Translations under genes and position numbers: made by a program
Origin: Oscheius sp. JU75
Taxonomy: Eukaryota; Nematoda; Chromadorea; Rhabditida; Rhabditidae
DNA length: 64,000 nucleotides
Assembly (NCBI GenBank): GCA_037178855.1
Contig: JASJZC010000004.1
Coordinates: 2,728,001 to 2,792,000, forward strand
Reading direction: 5' to 3'
The notes under the pieces: model-generated
The model's database searches: none
What the model saw: the letters and a program-made list of their open reading frames with translations, nothing else
Told to the model about the DNA's origin: nothing
Shown here: one piece after another, positions 37,254 to 48,859 of the stretch
Layout of the letters: each line of letters starts with the position of its first letter
Position numbering within the stretch: the stretch's first letter is position 1

Positions 37254-37879
37254 CTTCTTTGATATAGCTTGCGAATAAATTTCAATTGAGTTTACTGCCC
37301 AATTTACAGAATGATAAGCAGAAAGTATGTTAGAGTTGGCGGATGTCGTTTTTTGCTCTTGGACACAGTCATTCAAAAGTACAGTATCAGATGGTAGTGT
37401 TGACTTAGTGTTTTTGTTTTGAGCACGATTAGCGCCATGGATACGTAACAAAAACCCCCAAATATTATCGCTCAATGGCCCCCCTGGAAAACATCCATTG
37501 TCTTGATTGACCTGGACTTGGCGCGAATCCAGAACCTTAGTTAGGAGTTACTGTAATGAAGACATTTATATCTACGCTCTCGAACTTGGTTTCAAGCTAG
37601 TGGATACGAGGCAGCTAGCTGGAACTCTGCTGGCAAGGACCGTAATCTGGCGTAACCTGGTCTACAATGAGAGAAGTTGACAATTCTGTGGAACATCCAA
37701 TTTTTCTGTCTTCGAGCTTCCGTTTCTGGACGGTCTACTACAGTTGGCCACACGTAGGTATGTCAGGTACCCTATAAAAACTCGATTTCTTATAGAGAAA
37801 GCCTACCGTAGTTCCTGTTCTGATCCCTCCCACCCAGATCGATTAGAGGCGTTGGTTGGCGGTGCCACTTGTTACCTCG
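37254..37879. other. Intergenic stretch between SAP30BP and the Cys-rich gene
   Basis: It contains the SAP30BP polyadenylation signal. A TTTCTTATAG acceptor near 37,797 could splice a short 5' UTR onto the next gene. Nothing else is recognised. Confidence 0.5.
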
Positions 37880-38576
37880 ATGATTCCTCTCGCCTATCTC
37901 CTCCTTACTCCACTTATAGTTCTTTGCCAAAGTTTGTCCTCATCGCAATAAGTTTCTGGTTACTCCTTCAGACAGAAATGAAGTAATAGCCAGTCAATGC
38001 TGTCCCGGACAGACTACTTGTTGTCACCAGGCCATTGAAACAGAGTGAGTTCTTATCCTCGAAAACCTTACCGTTTGTTCAGAGCCCGTCTGAACCAATG
38101 CTTTCCAAACATCGAAGAGGAGAGAAAGGCGGCCGAATGTGTTCAAAAGGGACTCTTCACGGCCAAGAGTCAGCAGTACGCAGCGTTCTCAGGTGCACAA
38201 GTTCATTGTAAATCCAATCCTCTTTTAGATACTGAATGTTGTACAATCTTCGATCAAGACGAAAACGACGTCGGCGGATTGTGTCGCAGCCAATGTTTCG
38301 AAAACTTCTCCATCCCCTCAATGCCCTCGACACAGAAACTGAACATTGTGAGGAATTGTCGTCAAGATGCCGATCGAGATATGTACAAGGTAGGGGAGAG
38401 ATATATGAAGACAAGCCAAGTTCCAGTGCTTCCGTCGCTGTCAGAACTGGCTCAGAGAAGATCCGAACGGAACGTTTCCAATAAGAACAAAGTGTAATGG
38501 AGCAGCATTGCTCCACGAGAAGAAGCTGTATCTTGGGGAAGAAGTGGCTCCAGATCAACACAAGAAGACGCTCTAG
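37880..38576 (+). CDS. Small secreted cysteine-rich protein
   Basis: The ATG at 37880 gives a clean signal peptide (MIPLAYLLLTPLIVLCQ). The mature part carries paired and single cysteines in the order CC-CC-C-C-CC-C-C-C(-C): QCCPGQTTCCHQ, NQCF, AECV, DTECCTIF, GGLCRSQCF, NCRQD. Introns of about 40, 37 and 36 nt join in phase. The last exon is uncertain: either splicing near 38,390-38,501 to an exon starting CNGAALLHEKK and ending at 38576, or reading through to 38497. The D-x-x-CC...C..xC ending loosely resembles the DB module of nematode secreted proteins, but this is only a spacing similarity. The function is unknown. Confidence 0.68.
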
Positions 38577-38698
38577 ACTTGGTAATACTGTTATGTTGTG
38601 TCATAAAACGTGTCATGATTTGAAAAAAACGTGTCATTAGTATAAGCATTTACAACGAATAAGTCTTGAGATCGAAGGACTGAAAAAAAACATTGACT

Positions 38699-41600
38699 CT
38701 AAATCGGAAGCATAGCTTGGATTTGGGAAAGGAGGAAGCTATCGACTTCTGGCGACTCTTGAATCAGTTGCTCGATCCGTGTGTTGACCGAGTTCAGCAT
38801 GTAATCGACGTCTTCATTGGAAGCTTCTGAGAATTGGAAGAATTAAAAAGTCGGGATAAAAGTCTCACGTTGGTTTCGTTTCCTCTTGGTGTCTATTTCT
38901 GGATCAAGGTCGGACATCAGCACCAGCTGAGTACATGCTCCTAGGATCTCCAGACGGACGAGGCCTTTCGGACGATCTCTATTGAAGTCAAGGGTTGTCG
39001 ACTCGAACAGATCATGCGACTGAATCCGAGCTCCTAGCTGCGATTGGAACATTCTGAATTGTTCGTTAAGTGCATCAACGGAATAACAAACTTTAAAAGC
39101 CCTTTGTGTTTTCTAATCGTTTGGAACAGCAGAATTTCGATAAAGCGAGGAATTTCGAAATTGTGCTCTCGCGGATCGGGACAGTCGGACGCATCTTGGA
39201 CACACCATTGAAGGAGATCAATCAGCGATTGACAGAGCTGCTTCATATATCTGAATATTAGTAAAATATTTGTATTCAAGAAGAATGCCTACGTTTGGAC
39301 GACGAATTTCGGATTTTCGGCGAGGAGTTTGAGCAATTGGAACAGCTGTGCCTCTATCTGACGATCTTGGAGCTCATCGCCGTTCATAATCCGTCCGACG
39401 AACCAATTGGGCACCAACATCGCCGTAGAAATGGCCAGTTCCGTTTCGTCCGAATTGATATGTAGCAGTTGACGGGCTGCATTGAAAATGGAAGGCATTA
39501 GCTCGGACGGTGTCTCTTCAGTCAGGAACGCGTAGCAAATACTGAAACGTTGAGTTGATTTAAATTTTTTTGAAAATTATTACTTTTTGAAGGACTGGAT
39601 AAAGTTTATCTCTACAATCGGCTCGCTGTCCCCCATATCTGATATGTTCTGACATCCTTGAATATACGACGGCGCCTTCGAAATAGTCGGCACAGCGGCA
39701 AAATCGTAAGACATCAGAACGTCACAAAGCTTTCGGAGAAAGACCTGATCGATCATTAAAATGTTGAGGGGTAAAATGGCTCACCACTCCCATTTTAAAG
39801 AAGAACTCTAATTTGTTGGCATCGTCTTGGAACTTCTCAAGATACGGCACAACTTGTTCTTCGTACCATCTAACTTCATCGCACAGATCTTTGACGTAGA
39901 AGAGAGATGTCTCCGTATCACGATCCGATTTTCTCTGGAAAACAAACAATGATTTCGTTTCTAGAACGGCCTTACAGGTGCGTTAATGAGAATAGCTGTG
40001 AGCGTCTGCTTCATAACATATGCCTGGAGAATAAGATCGTCGTTCAGCTCCTCAATCGGTCCTTTCGACAAACGATCAAGGATGATCTTTGTGACGGATT
40101 TCAGTACCTGAAAATGAGTTTTGTTAGACACGAGGAAATGAATCAACCTTGTAGAATTCGTCAATCTCGAAAAGATGGTTTTTCAGTATAACGGCATTCG
40201 TTCCGACACTGCTGATGATATATGCCAGATAGAAAAGAGCCTTGGAGAGATGTTCAGCCGGCGTCATCGAAATTGTTTTTTTAGTTTTCTTGCTGATAGG
40301 AGATCGGACGTTGTGAACGCCTTTGGAGACTACTGACATCCCTAACAACAAATATTTAGCAAAAAAAAAAAGCGAATTACCCGCTCTAATCATGTCTAGC
40401 ACTTTATCCGAGTTCCATTTTGTAGCTGCTTCGAGATAAGGCTTAATGATATCGCTATCGATCTCTTCATTCATATGAACCAGAATCCCAGCAATCAAGT
40501 TCTCCTCGGCAAGAGTCTTTTGTGGAAGGAGGGATCCGAGAAGCATTGTCGTTCCAAGAGCGGAGGTATCCTGAAAAACTAATGATTACAATAAAAAATA
40601 ATCTTACCTTGAAGCAGATGAACATTTTCTGGAAGACCTTGGTCAACAAACGGCCCACTTTCTCCTTGCTGACTGCATCATAGTCGGCATAACGCGGGTC
40701 ACGTAGCATGGTGACATAGAGTATGACGAGGCAGTCCATGAAAAGCTTGATTCGATCCCATCTTGGATTCTGCTCATCTGAAACAGGTGCATGTACCAAA
40801 AAGCATCGATCAAACGAACTCAGTTGCAAATCGGCTGTGGTCGCCGATAAGGAGCCAGTCGTTTCGTCAAGGATTTTGGAATCGGTGCTAACAGCTTTGC
40901 CTGTAGCTACCTTGTACACGACCATCGCAATCTTCTTCAGATGTTCGGCAGCTTCTGCGATTGAAATGTGTCTTTCCGGCACAATCAGCTTGTAGAACGT
41001 CAAAGCTGCGTCGCGTCCATGTTTGGCAAGGTAATTAAGTCTTCTTAGCATATCGTTGCTGTCCTCATTTTCCTGGTAGAATGTCTTGAAAATCAGCTGG
41101 ACAATCTTCTTCTTGACAGCCTCTGACGTTTCGACAGCGAGTAGAGTCATTAGTTTCTCCATTGGCGTGATCTCCCAGTACTAAAAACGATAATGATAAA
41201 ACAGTGCAACAGCTTCAAATGTACCTTGATATATCTATTGGGAATCAGCTTAATGAGCAGTTCAATTGTTGCAAGACGGACTTTCTCGTTGCGATCGGCA
41301 ATGAGCAATGGGCAGACTGTTTTCAGTGCAGCATCGGCAGTATTGAGACAACACGATTCCATAACCATGTAACTGAGACCTTCGGGGATCGCGCAGCGGA
41401 CAGTTACTTCGCTGTCGAGGACCAGGTTATCGCAAATCTAAAACACAAAATAAGAGTGAAATGGGCTCCTCCAACATTGGTCATGAAAGTTCGCTTTGAC
41501 TGCGCTGGAATATAGGTCCAAAAGTTGGCACAAATCTTCAGAATGCGATAGACGGCCTCACTTCTGATGGCATAGCAAGAATCCATGAGCATTTTCCCCA

Positions 41601-42524
41601 TAAAGTCGTACTGTTTTTGAGTGGCCTCTTCCAGATCTACGCCGTCAGCTGGTCGCCATGGGAAGAATTCGAGCAATACACGGCAAGCGCGAAATCGTAG
41701 TTGGTCATTGTTAGCCTGACAGCCTCTCCAAAGAACAACACGACTGCTCTGATAGAGCATATCGTCCATTTTAGCTTTATGGCTTCCCATACTGGCCTTG
41801 AAAGCTTTCAATACCTAAAAAGGATAGTTTGGCCCAAAGGAAAGTGTTTCAACCTCCATGAAACGATCACTCAATGGAGATTGAACCATAATGGCTGAAT
41901 CGAAAAGTCCTTTCATCATCTCCTCCTCGATCATGTGACACATTTCTTCATCTTCTTTGCGGAAGAAGATCCAAGCGACGGCGATCAACTGGCCGTAGTG
42001 TGACCATGTTATTCTAAAAATTTTGTTTACTGCTAAAAAAAAGAGCCAACTTGGTTGAAGCGTCACTTCGAATAGCTTTCTTGATCAGAAAAAAAGCCAA
42101 CTTCACTCCAATTTTTGGAAAAGCTCGTGCACAGAATTTCTGTCCTGAACTCTCATTTTAAGTTTCGAGAACAAAAAACCGGATTACCTTCTGGGACCGA
42201 AACGAAGGTAGACGTCCACAGCGCTCGACACAATAACTTGACGTCAATTTGCTCGATTGCCTTCTCGGAGTTCGTTGCCAGCGTCTTGATCAGAGTCTTG
42301 TTTTGCTTAATAGTAACTGCTCGATGAAGTGCATCCACCCAGTCCTTCTCCGTTTGTGCTGGCTCATCGTTCTCACTATCTTCTTTCTCGACCTTTTCAA
42401 CCCTGACCTTCTGAACGAGTTTTTCTGGCGAGAAAACAAATGTTACCTTGGTCCCCTTCACTTCCAACTTTACCGATTCCGCTACGTTGGACGCTATCAT
42501 TGCCTTGCGCGATTTAGGCGGCAT
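38699..42524 (-). CDS. NCAPG2: Condensin II subunit G2 (NCAPG2), HEAT-repeat protein
   Basis: This is a non-SMC subunit of condensin II, needed for mitotic chromosome condensation and segregation. The N-terminal region is charged (MPPKSRKAMIASNV). The identifying segment is SRVVLWRGCQANNDQLRFRA followed by VLLEFFPW and AIRSEAVYRILKICANFWTYIP, which parallels the NCAPG2 region ILWRGLKARNS...KITSKYWEMMPP. Further HEAT-type helices include NEKVRLATIELLIKLIPNRY and KKKIVQLIFKTFYQENEDS. It continues over about 15 exons to the stop at 38699, a full-length size for the family. TTCTTTCAG directly touches the ATG at 42524. CPEB lies 408 bp upstream on the same strand. Confidence 0.88.
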
Positions 42525-42931
42525 CTGAAAGAATTACTTTTTAGAGAAACAGGCCATTCGAACTAGAAGCGTTGCCGCGCCTTACGCAATTGCGTCCAAT
42601 AACTGCTAGGCTAAAAAGAAGAAATGCATTACAGAAGGTTGACTGAGAATTGAGTGCAATGAATAGGTACTCTGCAAATTTTTATTTCGATTTAGTAGCA
42701 GAAAGAAGAGCTAACAAGAATATACAGAACCTCTGCCGCTCTACCAGGGTCCGAGGAACTGATATAGGCGTAACAGAAGGATGGGCAACAACGTAACTAA
42801 TTAGTATAAAGACTCATAATATGCTCTTAGAAAGATTCACAGAAAAATCACGACAAATTACGAGCTTGATGGGAAATATAGCATCAAAAAGTAACAATTT
42901 CAATTGTGAAAGAGGAGAATACGATACCAGG
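42525..42931. other. Intergenic stretch, CPEB 3' side
   Basis: It lies between two minus-strand genes. No feature is seen beyond probable 3' UTR of CPEB and the acceptor at the NCAPG2 start. Confidence 0.5.
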
Positions 42932-44278
42932 CTAGATGTTCATGTCTTCGAGGTTGCTCATGCAGTGTTCGAGGCTCATAGTGCTGTTGAGTTCGCGAGT
43001 ACGTTCACCATCTCTTACGACGACGCGATGATTGATGCGCTGTGGGACAGAATGATGACCATCGAAACAATCGCTGCAAATTAGATTTTAGAGGTTTAGA
43101 CAAACAAAGAAATAACTCACCGACAGTAGTATTGCAGACAAGAAATGTCGCTGCAGAACATATCCGAGACATGTTTTTCGCATTGGTCACAAAGTTGGCT
43201 CTGCACGACGTAGGGTTTGATCTCTATGTCCTTTTTGTGACATTCGAGCATATCCATCTTGACGAAACGGTGATGGATAGCCTTCAGGAACGAACTGTGC
43301 TCTGCGAAGATCACGCGGCCGGCGCCTTTGGGATATTGAAGCTCAGGATCGCAGTCAATGCTGGCAAAAACAACTTTTCCGAATTTGCTCAGAAGTTTAA
43401 AGAGCTGCTCTAAAAATGCTCATTAGGAAAATATTAAATGCAATGTACCGGCTGTAGCAGGTCTGGGAACACCACCGACAAACACGGTATTCCTTATGTC
43501 TACATCGGCGTTGAAGTCATCAGCATAAACGCAGTCATTGAGGTACCAAGGGCGGATCTGAGCCTTTCCCACGCCGAATGAGAAGAAGAATCGGCCATCT
43601 TTGATATCGCAGCTGCGAAGAAGATGCTGAACTGACTCCATGTTCTTGTAGACCAGGAAAACATAGCCATTTGTGTTGTTGGGAGCTGAAATAAAGAGAG
43701 CGTTTTGCGAGTTTTAACAGATCAACAAACCGTTTGTGTCGCCAGATGAACGAGGCCAATCAACAGTGGCCTCACCAAATCTTTTGAAGACATGCTCTAT
43801 GACTTCTAAACAAAGCTTTACAAACGATTTAAATTCAGCTTACGTTTATCTCCATCAGCAGGGAGGCCACCGACAAAGACCTTCCGTGAGACCTCGGGCA
43901 TCTTGTTGCTCTGCTGCTGTGACAGATTCTGCTGGAGCACAGAGAAGCTAGCTGCACGGACGAGAGCCGTTCCAAAATTCTGACGTTGGAACTGTTCAAT
44001 GGTCTGCAAAGCCTGCATAACATCGGTCATGGAAGGATTTTGTGGGGCCATTGGAGACCACGGGGAACTAGGAACACTTCTGTGCGGGTCAAACTCGAAG
44101 GGCAGCATCTAAAATCATTCAGTTAGTCGAACAATTTGGTATTTATTACAGATCCCGTTCCTGAAGAGCCGGACGTGGAGTTCAGGAAGCCAGGGCAGGT
44201 AACCGGTCCATTGAAAGACGTCTCAGGGTAGTTAGGGAAGATTAGTGGAGCGGGACGGACACCTTTTCCTAACCTCAT
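42932..44278 (-). CDS. CPEB: Cytoplasmic polyadenylation element-binding protein (CPEB2-4 type)
   Basis: CPEB proteins bind U-rich elements in mRNA 3' UTRs and control poly(A) length and translation. RRM1 begins RKVFVGGLPADGDK, passes FGEATVDWPRSSGD and ends QIRPWYLNDCVYADDF. RRM2 begins NTVFVGGVPRPATA and holds SIDCDPELQYPKGAGRVIFA. The C-terminal zinc region is CDQCEKHVSDMFCSDISCLQYYCRDC (shown in parts: CDQC, FCSDISCLQYYC). The IRPW, VFVGGVPRP and DPELxYPKGAGRV signatures point to the CPEB2-4 subgroup. The protein is short, with only about 90 residues before RRM1, so regulatory N-terminal sequence is minimal. The start at 44278 is 17 nt after TTTTCAG; further upstream exons are possible. 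Confidence 0.93.
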
Positions 44279-44822
44279 TTTTGAGACTTTGACACCTGAA
44301 AATACTCAGTAAACACAGTAACAGACATACAAAAAGGCGTTCACATTTTTTCTTTTCACAGAACACTTCAAGATAAACGATCACGTTACACAAGGCAAAA
44401 AAAATCTGGACCAACGGTTAGTCTCTAACAATGCGAAAATTTTTAGGATTTGTAATGGGATCGGTCGTATTTTCCATGGTTACGGTATTGCTATAGGATC
44501 CTGAAATGTAAAACAATACCCGCGCATTTCGAATGCGTAGAGATCGCAGCCGGCCTGGTTTCCCGACCCTGTCGTCAATTGGCTTTTTTTCCTGTTGTGA
44601 AGTCTTCGAAGTGCAACAATGGCCTGGATTGACTTGGAGAAACACTAGAAATCTCAAAAAGGTTTATCATACGTAAGGAACTGTGTTCAGTCTGTCATAT
44701 GTAAAGTCACCTCAATTTATCAGTATTTTTCCTCCCTTCACCTGCTGATAAGGCTCCCATTCCTCTGATTCATCACATCTATTAATTCCCAAGCTCTTAC
44801 TCGTTCATTTTGTTTCTAAACG
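44279..44822. other. Divergent upstream region of CPEB and the 44.8 kb gene
   Basis: No gene is supported. A minus-strand open frame at 44,418-44,657 has no recognisable sequence. It probably contains promoter sequence for both flanking genes. Confidence 0.5.
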
Positions 44823-45550
44823 ATGTCCATTTTCATCGACTTACTGAATAATCGACGAGCTATAATTCCTTTGGATTCGCTACCCGTGCTGCTACGGAGT
44901 GAGATTATAAAAAAAGGTGACTTGACTGTAAGTAGTAATCTGAGTTTAGATGAGATCTTCTGTTGCTGTTAGGTTATACTGTTCTAACAGATGGGGTCAA
45001 CTCTCCGTTGCACGTTATCATGAGAAAAACTTACTCTTGTTCAAGAAGATTCACGATGAAGTGTTATGGGTAATGCCATGTATTCAAATTAGAGAAAATG
45101 ATACTCAGATCGGGTGTCGATGCGAAAAGAAAAATCTCACGATGTACAAAATATTGTGTGAACTTTCCAAGAATGGTACACTGCCTCAGCTCGAACGGCG
45201 TTTTGACTGGAGAGACAGGAGATCACGCAAAGAAGTTCCGCAGCTGGTAAGACAGTTCGTTCAGGGAAAAGTAGCTGGACAAGGCAATTCAGTTGAAGAA
45301 CAGAGAAAAGGTACTTATTTGTTTGACCGTTTTAAATTTCTTGTTAGACATGGAAGACGCTCTGCGACAACAACTAGAGTTTACAATGAACAGTCTTGAA
45401 GCATGGAACACGCGTTTTAGCGGCCTCGAAATCCAGTGTAGAGATTGCGAGTATTTGGAGCAGAAGAAAACAGCACGAAGCTGCTTTTACAATGTCCTTA
45501 GAAGGCTAAAATGGCGGAGAAGAAGAAGTTCGTCTTTTGATGAACGATAA
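44823..45550 (+). CDS. Unrecognised basic helical protein
   Basis: The proposed start is MSIFIDLLNNRRAIIPLDSL at 44823; the join to the second exon is uncertain (an intron of about 38 nt ending near 44,954, or use of the ATG at 44950). The well-supported part is IQIRENDTQIGCRCEKKNLT, then MYKILCELSKNGTLPQLERR, then a Lys/Gln-rich stretch, a 37 nt intron (starts GTACTTATTT), DMEDALRQQLEFTMNSLEAW, and an Arg-rich tail RRLKWRRRRSSSFDER. It reads as a small helical, basic protein, but no family is recognised. It is tail-to-tail with TRAPPC6 (45 bp between stops). Confidence 0.55.
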
Positions 45551-45595
45551 AATTATTTTATCCATGTAAAAACATATCACCGGATTGTCTACTTT

Positions 45596-46287
45596 CTACT
45601 TTGATTTCTGTTGTATTTGAATATGAAATTTGACAGACGGAAGAGACTCGACAGTCGGTGTCACTACAGACACGATACCAAGATTAGCCAGTGCCCCTCG
45701 TATTATTCCTGAAGGAAGTGCCAAGTAAATGCCGGCGCTTTTGAGAAACTGTGTCCCTTCGGAAAACGACGTTAGAACACAAAGCTTGTTATCCTGTACC
45801 ACGTAGACACCCTAAAGTATAAGAGATGATTTCATTAGCTGGAAATGTTACTTGATGATTGGTGCGTAGGTTGTCCACTTGTTTTCCGAATGCAGCACTC
45901 CAGAATTCCTTACAAATAAACTTGACTATCTAGGCATTGCAAACAATATAAAAAAAAGCTATGTATATACCTCTAATTCTGTGGTAAGTCGCCCAGTTTC
46001 TTTGGCTATTTTTTCCACCAACACGTATCCGACTTTATATCCCAAGGACTCGATTTTGGTTTCGGCGTTGTTCTGTGCGAATGCTTGTTGGACGAGATGA
46101 TTCACGTCATCAACATTGATTGGGTCTACGGATTTCTCAGTTAGCTGCAAAAAAAGAGTAAAGAAAGAAGTAGAATCACCTTTAAAAATTCGGCTTTGGC
46201 ATTTTCCCGACTTTCTTCTTGTTCTTGGGCATATTTTACTATTTGGGCGTGGAGGAGATCAAATGGAAAGTTGGCTCCTATAGACAT
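45596..46287 (-). CDS. TRAPPC6: TRAPP complex subunit 6 (TRAPPC6/Trs33/BET3 family)
   Basis: This is a core subunit of the TRAPP GEF complexes that activate Rab1 or Rab11 at the ER-Golgi and trans-Golgi. The BET3-like fold is read from [20 protein letters not shown], then [20 protein letters not shown] with [12 protein letters not shown], then [20 protein letters not shown]. The run [24 protein letters not shown] is diagnostic of TRAPPC6. The length fits, with extra residues at the N-terminus ([20 protein letters not shown]). GATTTTAG touches the ATG at 46287. It is divergent from the 46.9 kb gene. Confidence 0.94.
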
Positions 46288-46873
46288 CTAAAATCAGTGT
46301 TCAACTTAGGAAATATTTTGAAGAGGAAAGGAACTGTTGCCTGGACGACTAAAATGAGAATACAAGGATGAGCGTGTGTCCAAAAATGTCGTTGCATGCG
46401 CATGTTTTTGTCCATAACAATCGTTGACTTAGCGCAGTACGTTCGAGTCTGTTAATGTTGAAGAGTAACAAAAATAAGCGCTGGAAAGTATATCAGAAAG
46501 TCAGTGGGAACACCTAATGTGTATGCGAGAGCACGATGTGCGCTGAAATTATCGAACAATCATCTCCAAACACTGAAGTCACACAAAAATTGAATAGCCT
46601 GAAAGAACAATGCGTCAACAGCACCGAATGAATTTGGTAATCAACTTCAGCTTACTGCTAAATAGGAAAAACCGACGAGAAACAACAAATTACGGTATAG
46701 CTACAGTTGGTGCAATTGGATCTTGAAACAAACCGAAAAGCCTGCATTTTTTTCTGGCTGACTCAACAAACTTTTCGCTGTTTGGTTTTGTCGATTATTT
46801 TTACTCATTTACGACTTTGTAGTGCTTTTTCTCGGACTCTGCACTGCAAAAAGCTAATTTTAGATTATTGAAA

Positions 46874-48148
46874 ATGGAGGGAGACGGTGTCGACCCACCA
46901 GCTGCAAAAGGAAACAAACTTTTTCGCCTGTTGAACACCGCTCCGCATCTCTTCATAGAGTTCGTGCGACGCGTACGTTGTTTCCTCTACGTTATCTTTT
47001 TTTTGTTTTAGCTCGATCCTGAAACCTTCTTTTCACTGAAGTCCACCTGTCCTGAACTCGCTGCAAGATGCGCATCAGCAGAGAAGTATGTAACGTACGA
47101 GCTTGATGCTATCCTTCTAGAAGTAGGGAAAGTCGCCTTTCGGACTAATGTACTACTTTCAGAACAATGAGTTCAAACTGTCACTTGCTTTCGGATTGCC
47201 AGTCCCGCAGAAGGTGGTAGATTCTGCGTTTGCTTTCAAGGTAAATTCCATCCGACTGATAAACGTAAGCCTTCTCAAGTGTTGTGCTAACATTCTGTTT
47301 CAGGGCTGCACAGATGAAGAATTGGATAAGATTCTGACTTATCTTGGAACTAAAAAAGTGACTGCAAAAGAGCTTTATCCAGGAAAAATCTCTTGCAACT
47401 TGGACAAATTAAGAGCTTTCATCAAAGTAAGCTCATCCTGTAAAGCCATGCCCGAATTTTTAGAAGTTTGCGATCGAAGACCTCATCATCAATGGAGATA
47501 TTCCCTCAGAGCTAGTTCAAGATCCAATTATCAAACAAGTCAAGCAACTAATGTTGAGCAGTTCAATCGATTGTGATGCAGATTTTCTTCTCAGTACAAG
47601 CTTCAATCGCTGTCATCTCATATTCCAGCGATTCGTTCCCAATTGGACAGTCCGTCAAATTCTTGAGGTTACTGCAGTTGTCCAGAAACTGGATTCACTG
47701 ATTGTGCTTTTTCAGCAGTTGATTGAAAACAAACGCCAGCTTGACTCCTGGAAATTGGAACGGTACAATCCTGAAAATCTACAAACTCTTTTCGACGGAT
47801 GGAAGATCGTGTCGCCCTGGGATGAAGAGTCTGAAACCGAGCGGCCTCTAATCGTCAAACATGACGATATGGAATGGACAGGTTTTTGTATTACATTTTC
47901 ATTCAAAATATTTCAGACATATTTCAGTCGTTTGTCTTGATCACGCTGCCTACAGGGTTAAGTATGTTGGTTCCCATCTCCGTATCGAAGAGCGCAGTGA
48001 ATATGAAGACTTGTCCGATATCTCTGATCTGAACGAAGACTTCAGTAACGAAGAGTACGAAGTCGAGGATTTTGAAGATTATGAAAACGATTTATACGAC
48101 GATGACATCGACGACAGCTTTGGAATCCCGTACGACGGTGATTATTAA
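46874..48148 (+). CDS. Unrecognised protein with very acidic C-terminus
   Basis: The start is MEGDGVDPPAAKGNKLFRLL at 46874, ten bases after AATTTTAG. The next segment (PHLFIEFVRR, then LDPETFFSLKSTCPELAARC) has an F-box-like look but I do not claim one. The middle shows KILTYLGTKKVTAKELYPGK, then WKLERYNPENLQTLFDGWKI and VSPWDEESETERPL. The end is strongly acidic with Tyr (EEYEVEDFEDYENDLYDDDI) to the stop at 48148. AATAAA follows at 48160-48165. About seven exons; joins around 47,450-47,650 are unsure. Acidic tails of this kind occur in histone- or rRNA-associated chaperones, but no function is assigned. Confidence 0.65.
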
Positions 48149-48859
48149 ATTTGGTATCTAATAAACTATTCGCTCTTTTTCGAGTAAGAATTAACATTTA
48201 TCGATAAACTCAAAGAAACATAACAACGTTCTTGTCTGTCTCGAAAAAAGAAACAAGAACACGATCCAGCATAGAGAGATAGGGGCATGGTGAGATATTA
48301 ATGGAGAGAGAGTCTGAGGGTACCACTTAATATACTTATTTTTGGGGATTTTTTTAATGAGAACTTGTACCTCGACTGAATAACATTGCCTAGAGAGATT
48401 ATTACGGGGGCAGGGGTTTCATCAAAAAGCAATCGAGCTTGTCTATTACCTATGGAGACTAGCTACCGAGAGGGGAACTCGCAGTCTGGCCAGTTCTTTT
48501 TGTGTAGAAACAAGTCAGCCGACCAGAATAGGAGTCCAAAATTAAAAAGGAGGAGCACTACAAACCGGGGACGAAGAGGTGCAGATTCCAGGTGATAGAA
48601 CACACAAAAACGAGGGAGGTTCACAGGGCAGGAGATTGAATTGAAAGATGTCGGTGGAGAACAACAAGAACAAGAGAAAACAATACTCTAAGCCTAACGC
48701 TTTGTACTCAAAAGGAGACTGGGAACCAATAAATTATTACCTAAAAAGAGTCATTCTATCACCTGTTTGGCTTGCACTTAACTAGAAAATACGCGTGAGA
48801 CAACGGGGAGAAGGGTAGAGGAAGAGAGGACACCGGCGGCAGCGGGTATCTTGACTGAA
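48149..48859. other. Convergent 3' regions, no gene seen
   Basis: It holds the AATAAA of the acidic-tail gene and the presumed 3' UTR of AP-4. Nothing else is recognised. Confidence 0.5.

Noticed and set aside
44418-44657. 79-codon minus-strand open frame starting at an ATG upstream of CPEB
   Set aside because: No recognisable sequence, no splice link to CPEB in phase and it lies in the divergent promoter region.
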